Part shown: piece by piece, positions 5,729 to 12,055 of the stretch
Numbering within the stretch: the stretch's first letter is position 1
Layout of the letters: each line of letters starts with the position of its first letter
NCBI GenBank assembly: GCA_039936115.1
Contig: JBDTIZ010000170.1
Coordinates: 1-12,055, forward strand
Reading direction: 5' to 3'
Length of the DNA stretch: 12,055 nt
Source: DATIJJ01 sp039936115
Lineage (GTDB): Bacteria; Pseudomonadota; Gammaproteobacteria; DSM-16500
The notes under the pieces: model-generated
Databases searched by the model: none
The model's input: the letters and a program-made list of their open reading frames with translations, nothing else
Told to the model about the DNA's origin: nothing
Position numbers and translations under genes: made by a program

Positions 5729-6849
5729 CGCTGTTCCTTGATTCCATTTTTTAAAGTTGCTATCAATTTGTCATAGGCTTTATTGAATTTATCAACACCT
5801 TCATCCTCAAGTTGTTGTGTTACTTGATCTATATCGATGCCCAACTCATTTAATTCTTGAAATAGGAAGGGTACCTTCGCAAGATCTAAATTGAGACGTA
5901 CTTCAGGGTCACCATGATCACGGTAAGCATCTAATGTTTCCAGTGGAACTGTGTTGACTGTCAGTGGTCCAATCAGGGCTTCGATATATTTCACATCACG
6001 GTAAGCGGGATTTTTGGTGCTAGTGCTAGCCCAAAGTAGCCGTTGTGTTGTGGCACCTTTCTCGATTAGTTTTTTAAAACGGTCGTTGGTAAATATTTCA
6101 AGATAAATTTGATAAGCATTTTTTGCTGAAGCAATAGCAACTTGGCCCTGTAACTCTTTGGCATATTTTGACATCTCAGGTTTCTCGGAGATAATTGTTG
6201 CTAAGAGTGGATCGACTAGTACATCGATACGACTCAAGAAAAAACTTGCAACAGATGCGATATTTGCAATGGATTTTTCTCCCAAAACACGTGCCTCGAG
6301 ACCCGCAATATACGCTTCTGTCACTTCACGATAGCGGGGTAATCCAAAGAGTAAGGTCACATTGACGTTAATACCTTCGCTAATTAATTGTTTGATCGCA
6401 GGCAATCCTTCTTTTGTTGCGGGCACTTTGATGAGTACATTGGGTCGATTGACCGCTTTCCATAAGCGACGAGCTTCTTCAATGGTACCCTTAGTATCAT
6501 GGGCAAGATGAGGATTGACTTCCAAGCTGACATAACCATCACTGCCTTCCATTTTGTTATACAAATTACGAAATATATCCGCGGCATCTTGCACATCTTT
6601 TTGCGTTAATGCTTCATAAATTTCATTAACATTTTTACCTGATCGCGTCATCGATTCGATATCCTTATCGTAATCATGACTTTCGGCAATGGCTTGCTCA
6701 AAAATAGAAGGATTGGATGTCATTCCTCGTAAGGCATCTTCGTCAATTAATTTTTTGAGCTGACCACTCGCCATCAGATCTCGCTTGATATAATCAAGCC
6801 AAATAGACTGGCCTAGCGCATTTAACTTTTTTAAGGGATTCGTTTTCAT
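5725..6849 (-). CDS. tal: transaldolase (long-type, about 370 aa)
   Basis: Moves a three-carbon dihydroxyacetone unit between sedoheptulose-7-P and glyceraldehyde-3-P, giving erythrose-4-P and fructose-6-P in the non-oxidative pentose phosphate pathway. The product has 374 aa, the length of the longer transaldolase type found in mycobacteria, cyanobacteria and Tal-Pgi fusions, not the roughly 317-aa E. coli TalB type. Family marks are GMTSNPSIFEQAI (42-54), SLEVNPHLAHDT (108-119) and the Schiff-base lysine K141 in NVLIKVPATKEG. FLSRIDVLVD and LLWASTSTKNPAY are also typical. AGGAGA (6862-6857) is 7 bases before the ATG, in the 25-base gap after tkt. The stop overlaps the pgi start (ATGA), so the two proteins are probably translated in a coupled way. 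Confidence 0.95.
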   Translation of the reverse strand: MKTNPLKKLNALGQSIWLDYIKRDLMASGQLKKLIDEDALRGMTSNPSIFEQAIAESHDYDKDIESMTRSGKNVNEIYEALTQKDVQDAADIFRNLYNKMEGSDGYVSLEVNPHLAHDTKGTIEEARRLWKAVNRPNVLIKVPATKEGLPAIKQLISEGINVNVTLLFGLPRYREVTEAYIAGLEARVLGEKSIANIASVASFFLSRIDVLVDPLLATIISEKPEMSKYAKELQGQVAIASAKNAYQIYLEIFTNDRFKKLIEKGATTQRLLWASTSTKNPAYRDVKYIEALIGPLTVNTVPLETLDAYRDHGDPEVRLNLDLAKVPFLFQELNELGIDIDQVTQQLEDEGVDKFNKAYDKLIATLKNGIKEQR

Positions 6850-6874
6850 TAACTAGTCTCCTGCAACATTGATG

Positions 6875-8950
6875 TTAGGATTTCTTAGATTTTTTCAATA
6901 AGTCCAATGCGCGTTTGCAAATATTCTCGGCAGTAAATCCATTTTTTTGCATAACAATCGGACCAGGCGCAGAAGCACCAAAGTGTTCAATACTGATGAC
7001 ATCACCATGATTTCCCACAAAACGTTCCCAGCCCTGTGAGATACCCGCTTCTACAGCTAACCGTGCAGTGATTGATGGAGGAAAGACGGTATCGCGATAT
7101 TTTTTTGGTTGCATCAAAAATAATTCCCAACTTGGCATGGAAACAATGCGAACTAAAATATTTTTTGCTGCTAATTTGTGTTTTGCGGCAACGATTAAAC
7201 TCACTTCAGAACCACTCGCAATGAGAATGATTGCAGGTTTGCCTTTAGGTGCATCCGCTAAGATATAGGCACCACGACGCAAACCTTCAGCTGATGAAAA
7301 CTGTTTTCTATCCAAGGTAGGAACTTTTTGTCTAGTCAGTACTAATGCAACCGGATTATGTCGCGTTTCAATTGCAATTTTCCATGCCACAGCCGTTTCA
7401 TTTGCATCCGCAGGGCGTATAACAATTAATTGTGGAATGGCACGCAGACTTGCGAGTTGTTCTATCGGCTGGTGAGTCGGGCCATCTTCACCTAAAGCAA
7501 TGCTGTCGTGAGTAAAAACATAAATGCTTTGCAACTTCATGAGTGCAGCCAGCCGAATGGCAGGACGCATGTAATCAGAAAAAATTAAGAAAGTGGCACT
7601 GAATGGAATAATACCGTTAAAAGTAGCAAGACCATTTGAACACGCTGCCATAGCATGTTCTCGTACACCATAAAATACATTGCGACCTGCATAACTCCAG
7701 CCACCATCAAGTGATCCTTGTAAATCACCGACTGCTGTTGTTGGACTTTCAAAATTACCAAAATTGATCAGCTCTGTTTTGGTTGACGAATTCAAATCAG
7801 CTGATCCACCAATAAAGCCAGGAAGATTAGGATTAATAGCCTGCATGATTTTGTGAGAAGCATCGCGCGTCGCTATCCCTTTTTCATCCGCTGGAAATGA
7901 TGGAATGTTTTCATCCCAACCTTTTTTTAATTCGCCCTTCATAAGTTGTTGTAATTCGTCAGCGAGCGTAGGGTGCTTTTTTGCATAGATTGCAAATGCG
8001 GCATGCCATTTTCTTTCGAGCCGTTGACCTTGCTGAACAGCTTTGCGAAATTTCTTCTCGACAACTTTAGGTACATAAAATAAAGGTTTTTCAGGCCAGC
8101 CTAAATTTTGTTTTGTTAATTTAACTTCTTCTACACCTAGCGGTGAACCATGCGCTTCAAATGTATCTTGTTTATGAGGTGAACCAAACCCGAGATGTGT
8201 TTTTATCAAAATTAATGAGGGGCGTTTTGTTTCTTGCCGTGCAATTTCGATAGCATTAAAAATTTCTGCTAAGTTATTTCCATCATTGATGATTTGTGTA
8301 TGCCAGCCATACGCGTCAAATCTTTTTTGACGATCTTCGGTGAAGGTAATTTGTGTCCCAGCAGAAAGTGTCATGTGATTGTTATCATACAAATAAATCA
8401 ATTTGCCTAACTGCAAATGACCTGCAAGTGATGCGGCTTCTGACGCAACACCTTCCATTAAATCACCATCACTCACCAGACAATAAGTAAAGTGATCGAT
8501 GATGTTAAAACTGGGACGATTATAACGTGCGGCGAGATACGCTTCTGCAATTGCCATTCCAACACCATTTGCAAACCCTTGCCCAAGGGGCCCGGTGGTC
8601 ACTTCAACGCCGGGTGTTAGTTCTTTTTCTGGATGTCCTGGTGTAATGCTTCCCCATTGGCGAAATTGTTTAATTTGCGCGAGAGAAACAGCATAACCAG
8701 TCAGAAACAATAAACTGTAGAGCAACATAGATCCATGACCTGCCGATAGAATGAAACGATCGCGGTCATACCATTCTGGATTGCCTGGATTATGTTTAAG
8801 AAAATGCGTCCATAACGTGTAAGCCATGGGAGCTGCATCCAAAGGTAATCCTGGATGACCACTATCGGCTTTTTGAACGGCATCAATCGATAACATGCGG
8901 ATCGTGTTAACGCAAAGTTCATCAAGTGATTTGTTTTTTAATTTTTTCAT
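6875..8950 (-). CDS. tkt: transketolase
   Basis: Thiamine diphosphate enzyme that transfers two-carbon ketol units between pentose, heptose, tetrose and triose phosphates; 691 aa, close to the 663-680 typical of bacterial Tkt. In order: SGHPGLPLDAAPMAY (30-44), GPLGQGFANGVGMAIAE (120-136), the TPP/Mg motif from D161-G-D163 to N190-N191, the catalytic glutamate E431 in YGVREHAM, the pyrimidine-domain motif HDSIALGEDGPTHQPIEQL (481-499), and the C-terminal GWERFVGNHGDVISIEHFG. The chosen ATG (8950-8948) overlaps the gnd TGA as ATGA and has AAGGGA (8964-8959) at 8 bases. An in-frame ATG at 8971 lies inside gnd upstream of that binding site and is unlikely. No key residue is missing. Confidence 0.97.
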   Translation of the reverse strand: MKKLKNKSLDELCVNTIRMLSIDAVQKADSGHPGLPLDAAPMAYTLWTHFLKHNPGNPEWYDRDRFILSAGHGSMLLYSLLFLTGYAVSLAQIKQFRQWGSITPGHPEKELTPGVEVTTGPLGQGFANGVGMAIAEAYLAARYNRPSFNIIDHFTYCLVSDGDLMEGVASEAASLAGHLQLGKLIYLYDNNHMTLSAGTQITFTEDRQKRFDAYGWHTQIINDGNNLAEIFNAIEIARQETKRPSLILIKTHLGFGSPHKQDTFEAHGSPLGVEEVKLTKQNLGWPEKPLFYVPKVVEKKFRKAVQQGQRLERKWHAAFAIYAKKHPTLADELQQLMKGELKKGWDENIPSFPADEKGIATRDASHKIMQAINPNLPGFIGGSADLNSSTKTELINFGNFESPTTAVGDLQGSLDGGWSYAGRNVFYGVREHAMAACSNGLATFNGIIPFSATFLIFSDYMRPAIRLAALMKLQSIYVFTHDSIALGEDGPTHQPIEQLASLRAIPQLIVIRPADANETAVAWKIAIETRHNPVALVLTRQKVPTLDRKQFSSAEGLRRGAYILADAPKGKPAIILIASGSEVSLIVAAKHKLAAKNILVRIVSMPSWELFLMQPKKYRDTVFPPSITARLAVEAGISQGWERFVGNHGDVISIEHFGASAPGPIVMQKNGFTAENICKRALDLLKKSKKS

Positions 8951-10380
8951 GTGGATGTTCCCTTTTCCCATTCAGTGTGAAATGTTCCTTTAACATCCGT
9001 GCGTTCATAAGTATGCGAACCGAAATAATCACGTTGAGCTTGAATGAGATTTGCTGGCAACCACGCACTGCAATAAGCATCGAGATAACCGAGCGTCACC
9101 ATCAATGCGGGAATAGGCACGCCTGTTGCACTTGCCTGAGACACGATTTGTCGTAAATTTTCCTGATTTAAAATAATCTTTTGCGACAAATTTGGATCGA
9201 GTAAAAAATTGGGTAAATTGTTTTTTAAACGAAATGCAGCTTGGATGTCTTCTAATATTTTCGCGCGAATGATGCAACCGCCGCGCCAAATTCGCGCTAT
9301 CGTTTCAAGATCAAGATGATAGGAATATTTTTCAGATGCACTTGCCAAAAGTGACATACCTTGTGCATACACAATGATGATCGAGATAAAAAGCGAATCG
9401 TGTAACTGTTTTAAAAATTTATTGTGATCCGTTGTTAATTTTTTTATGGGTCGTTGATAGAGAGCGCAAGCCTCAATGCGTTGTTTTACTAACACAGATA
9501 AATCACGCATTGAAACAGCTAAATCGATAGTTGGAGTGGGTATTTGTAATTCCATTGCGCTTTGCGATGTCCACATGCCTGTGCCATTTTGTTTTGCAAC
9601 TGCTAAGATTTCATCGAGTAACGATTTATCTCCATCCATTTTGCCGAAAATATGACTAGTGATTTCTAATAAATATCCATTCATTTCACCATCGTTCCAA
9701 GCACTGTATATGTCACGTAATTGTTTATTATCCAAACCCAAACCGCGTTTCATTAAGTCATACGTTTCGGCAATGAGCTGCATGATTCCGTACTCTATAC
9801 CGTTGTGAACCATCTTCACATAATGTCCAGATGATTTGGGACCGAGATAAGCTACACAGGGGTCGCCATTCACTTTAGCAGCAACTGCTTCGAGTAAGAG
9901 ACGCACTCGTTCATATGCTTCTTTAGAACCGCCAGGCATAATGCTCGGGCCACGACGTGCACCTTCTTCACCGCCTGATATGCCTACACCTAAAAATTGG
10001 ATACCTTTTTCTTTTAAATTTTTCTCGCGTCTATCCGTGTCAGTAAAATGAGAGTTGCCAGCGTCGATGATGAGATCCCCCGCTTGCAGATGCGGTAAAA
10101 GATCGTTAATAACTGTATCTACGGGTGCCCCAGCAGGGACGAGTAGCATGATTGCGCGTGGTTTGCGTAACAGATTAATGAATGCATTGATGTTGGTTGC
10201 GCCATGAACTGTATCATGTTCTTTTGATTCGTTTTGCAAACTTTCGACTTTATCTTTATCCTTATCATATCCTGCAACTTTGAAACCATGATCGGCCATA
10301 TTCAGTAATAAATTTCGTCCCATGACGCCTAAGCCAACCATGCCAATTTCACATTGCTCTTTGATTTCTTCATTTGTCAT
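8947..10380 (-). CDS. gnd: 6-phosphogluconate dehydrogenase, decarboxylating
   Basis: Oxidises and decarboxylates 6-phosphogluconate to ribulose-5-P; 477 aa, normal length for the family. The N-terminal Rossmann domain has GLGVMGRN (16-23). The substrate signature is DAGNSHFTDT (106-115) and GISGGEEGARRGPSIMPGG (133-151). Catalytic K189 and E196 lie in GHYVKMVHNGIEYG, at the canonical seven-residue spacing. The all-helical C-terminal domain ends with QRDYFGSHTYERTD and GTFHTEW. Oddity: the loop that binds the 2'-phosphate of NADP, NR(S/T) in E. coli and sheep enzymes, reads D39-K40-D41 here, which suggests altered cofactor preference. The gene starts 7 bases after pgm, with AGGA (10394-10391) inside the pgm end, and its stop overlaps the tkt start. 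It sits second in the operon. Confidence 0.96.
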   Translation of the reverse strand: MTNEEIKEQCEIGMVGLGVMGRNLLLNMADHGFKVAGYDKDKDKVESLQNESKEHDTVHGATNINAFINLLRKPRAIMLLVPAGAPVDTVINDLLPHLQAGDLIIDAGNSHFTDTDRREKNLKEKGIQFLGVGISGGEEGARRGPSIMPGGSKEAYERVRLLLEAVAAKVNGDPCVAYLGPKSSGHYVKMVHNGIEYGIMQLIAETYDLMKRGLGLDNKQLRDIYSAWNDGEMNGYLLEITSHIFGKMDGDKSLLDEILAVAKQNGTGMWTSQSAMELQIPTPTIDLAVSMRDLSVLVKQRIEACALYQRPIKKLTTDHNKFLKQLHDSLFISIIIVYAQGMSLLASASEKYSYHLDLETIARIWRGGCIIRAKILEDIQAAFRLKNNLPNFLLDPNLSQKIILNQENLRQIVSQASATGVPIPALMVTLGYLDAYCSAWLPANLIQAQRDYFGSHTYERTDVKGTFHTEWEKGTST

Positions 10381-10387
10381 TGAGATA

Positions 10388-12046
10388 TTATCCTATCACT
10401 GTGTTTACGATTGTGTGTGCCTCAGACAGTATTTGATGTAAATGGTCATCGCTTTTGAAACTCTCCGCATAAATTCTATAGATTTCTTCAGTCCCGGAAG
10501 GGCGCGCCGCAAACCATCCATTTTTTGTGATGACTTTCACTCCGCCTATAGGAGCGTTGTTTCCAGGTGCGTTTGTAAGGATGGTTTCAATTTTGTCGCC
10601 TGCTAGATTTGTATGAGTTATTTGTGTTGCAGAAATATTTTCTAAAATTTTATTTTGTGCGGTTGTCGATTTTGCATTATCACGTTCATAAAAAGTTTTG
10701 CCAAATTCGTTTTCAAGTTCATGATAAATCTCACCAAGATCTTTTCCCATGCGCGCTGTGATTTCCGCAGAGAGTAAAGCCATTACAATACCATCTTTAT
10801 CCGATGTCCAAACGTTGCCATTCAAGCGGCTAAACGAAGCACCTGCGCTTTCTTCACCGCAAAACCCAATAGAGCCATCGAGCAAACCATCCACAAACCA
10901 TTTGAAACCAACAGGAACGTCATAAAGAGCACGTCCCAGTTTTGCCGTGATGCGGTCAATCATTTGAGTAGTGACTATTGTTTTTCCCACTGCTTTTGAT
11001 TTATTCCATTGTGCCCTATGTTGATAGAGATAAAAAATCGCGATAGAAAGATAATGGTTGGGTGGTAATAGGCCTGCTTTACGCGTGACAATTCCATGCC
11101 GGTCATAATCTGTATCGCAGGCGAAAGCGATGTCGAAACGATCTTTTAATCCAATTAACCTGGCCATTGCATAAGGTGAAGATGGATCCATCCGAATCTG
11201 GCCGTCCCAATCGACCGTCATGAACCGAAATGTGGGATCAACTACTTCGCTAACGATGGTAAGATTTAAGCGATAACGTTCCGCAATGGGACCCCAATAG
11301 TGAACACCAGCGCCGCCTAACGGATCAACACCCAAATGGATATTTGAGTTTTGGATAATACTCATATCAATCACATTACCAAGATCGTTCACATAAGCAT
11401 TCAGAAAGTCATGTCGATGTGTGGTGTCCTTGGAAAGGGCTTTATCAAATAAAATTCTTTTCACACCTTTGAGACCTTTCTCGAGAAACTCATTGGCTTT
11501 TTTTTCTATCCAGGTTGTCACATCTAAATCAGCGGGCCCACCCGTTGGCGGATTATATTTAAATCCACCGTCACCTGGCGGATTATGTGAAGGCGTGATG
11601 ACAATGCCATCCGCTAAATTTTCCGTGCGACCTTTGTTGTAGGTCAGTATGGCGTGTGAAATAACAGGTGTCGGGGTATATTCGTCGCGCACAGATATCA
11701 TGACGTTTATCCCGTTAGCCGCGAGTACTTCAAGAGCGCTTCTAAAAGCAGGAACAGAAAGAGCATGCGTATCCATGCCGAGAAATAGCGGACCATTAAT
11801 TTTTTTTTGTGATCGAAATAGACAGATAGCCTGACTAATAGCAAGAATATGCCATTCGTTGAAAGTCTTATCAAATGCAGAGCCACGATGCCCCGAGGTA
11901 CCAAATAAAACGCATTGTTCAGTGATCGATGGATCGGGTATTTCAGTATAATAAGCAGTGATGAGCTTTGGGATATTAACCAACATATTAATTGGCGCAG
12001 GTTTTCCAGCTAGTGGACTAATCTTTACTGGGATAGATTCGCGCAT
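10388..12046 (-). CDS. pgm: phosphoglucomutase (alpha-D-glucose specific)
   Basis: Interconverts glucose-1-P and glucose-6-P, linking glycogen and nucleotide-sugar metabolism to glycolysis; 552 aa against 546 in E. coli Pgm, to which it aligns along its length. In order: FGTSGHRGSAFDKTFNEWH (48-66), active-site phosphoserine S153 in TPSHNPPGDGGFKYNPP, the Mg loop D311-T-D313-Y-D315-R in CDTDYDRHGIV, VPVGFKWFVDGL (377-388), the sugar-binding loop GEESAGASF (397-405), and the phosphate-binding RPSGTEE (515-521). The ATG at 12046-12044 has GGAG (12054-12051) only 4 bases upstream, a slightly short spacing, and matches the E. coli N-terminus apart from a few extra residues. It is the first operon gene visible; the promoter and any further upstream genes lie beyond the right edge, which is only 9 bases away. 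Confidence 0.97.
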   Translation of the reverse strand: MRESIPVKISPLAGKPAPINMLVNIPKLITAYYTEIPDPSITEQCVLFGTSGHRGSAFDKTFNEWHILAISQAICLFRSQKKINGPLFLGMDTHALSVPAFRSALEVLAANGINVMISVRDEYTPTPVISHAILTYNKGRTENLADGIVITPSHNPPGDGGFKYNPPTGGPADLDVTTWIEKKANEFLEKGLKGVKRILFDKALSKDTTHRHDFLNAYVNDLGNVIDMSIIQNSNIHLGVDPLGGAGVHYWGPIAERYRLNLTIVSEVVDPTFRFMTVDWDGQIRMDPSSPYAMARLIGLKDRFDIAFACDTDYDRHGIVTRKAGLLPPNHYLSIAIFYLYQHRAQWNKSKAVGKTIVTTQMIDRITAKLGRALYDVPVGFKWFVDGLLDGSIGFCGEESAGASFSRLNGNVWTSDKDGIVMALLSAEITARMGKDLGEIYHELENEFGKTFYERDNAKSTTAQNKILENISATQITHTNLAGDKIETILTNAPGNNAPIGGVKVITKNGWFAARPSGTEEIYRIYAESFKSDDHLHQILSEAHTIVNTVIG

Positions 12047-12055
12047 ATATCTCCA

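Larger units (their letters stand above)
3998..12046 (-). other. sugar-phosphate operon pgm-gnd-tkt-tal-pgi
   Basis: Five leftward genes with gaps of 7 bases (pgm-gnd) and 25 bases (tkt-tal) and ATGA overlaps at gnd-tkt and tal-pgi. Every gene has its own Shine-Dalgarno sequence. No internal promoter or terminator stands out, so one transcript is likely. The products cover both phosphoglucose steps and most of the pentose phosphate pathway after 6-phosphogluconate. Operon status is inferred from spacing. Confidence 0.88.

Noticed and set aside
8951..8971. Longer start for transketolase at ATG 8971
   Set aside because: It would add seven residues not expected in Tkt and lies upstream of the good AAGGGA site that serves ATG 8950, which itself forms an ATGA overlap with gnd.
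8926..9156. Open frames on the opposite strand or other frames inside pgi, tal, tkt, gnd and pgm (for example 8926-9156 +, 5472-5708 +, 11421-11642 +)
   Set aside because: They lie wholly over strongly conserved genes, match no family and have the composition of shadow frames.
1..12055. tRNA, rRNA, CRISPR array, complete insertion sequence or toxin-antitoxin pair
   Set aside because: None was recognised on either strand by reading. No regularly spaced repeats, transposase motifs or paired small overlapping genes were found.

Overview
The window is AT-rich bacterial DNA. The carbohydrate enzymes on its right are closest in style to gammaproteobacterial proteins: the phosphoglucomutase follows Escherichia coli Pgm motif by motif, and the 6-phosphogluconate dehydrogenase and transketolase carry the classical signatures. 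Low G+C, adenine-rich runs inside genes and several decayed gene fragments would fit a host-associated gammaproteobacterium such as a Legionellales/Coxiellaceae relative. That placement is an inference from style; no rRNA or other marker gene is present.

The left third (about 1-3990) is an accessory region. It holds the first 45 codons of a leftward gene with a good ribosome binding site, possibly a ParA-like partition protein. A short AT-rich divergent spacer follows, with an inverted repeat over a putative promoter. Next comes a rightward AlbA_2/GHKL ATPase-type DNA-binding regulator (COG2865 type) whose stop codon is followed by a 43-base tandem repeat and 55 further open codons. A complete leftward tyrosine recombinase is next, with a perfect 9-bp inverted repeat upstream. 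Beyond it are a gene-poor stretch with the collapsed remnant of a zinc alcohol dehydrogenase, an orphan 109-aa gene, and the stump of an Na+/H+ antiporter gene that runs into the end of pgi. This looks like mobile or plasmid-derived DNA next to decaying chromosomal sequence.

The right two thirds (3998-12046) is one tightly packed leftward gene set: pgm, gnd, tkt, tal, pgi. The spacers are 7 and 25 bases, and two junctions (gnd/tkt and tal/pgi) are ATGA stop-start overlaps, so the five genes are almost certainly one operon. Together they interconvert glucose-1-P and glucose-6-P (Pgm), glucose-6-P and fructose-6-P (Pgi), oxidise 6-phosphogluconate to ribulose-5-P (Gnd), and run the non-oxidative pentose phosphate pathway (Tkt, Tal). 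The two steps that make 6-phosphogluconate from glucose-6-P (zwf, pgl) are not in the window; upstream of pgm, beyond the right edge, is one place they could be.

No rRNA, tRNA, CRISPR array or complete insertion sequence was recognised. I found no convincing new multi-gene system. The points most worth a second look are the split Tal/Pgi pair that matches a known fusion protein, the unusual cofactor loop of Gnd, the possible partition gene with its operator-like repeat, and the open frame with tandem repeats after the COG2865 gene.
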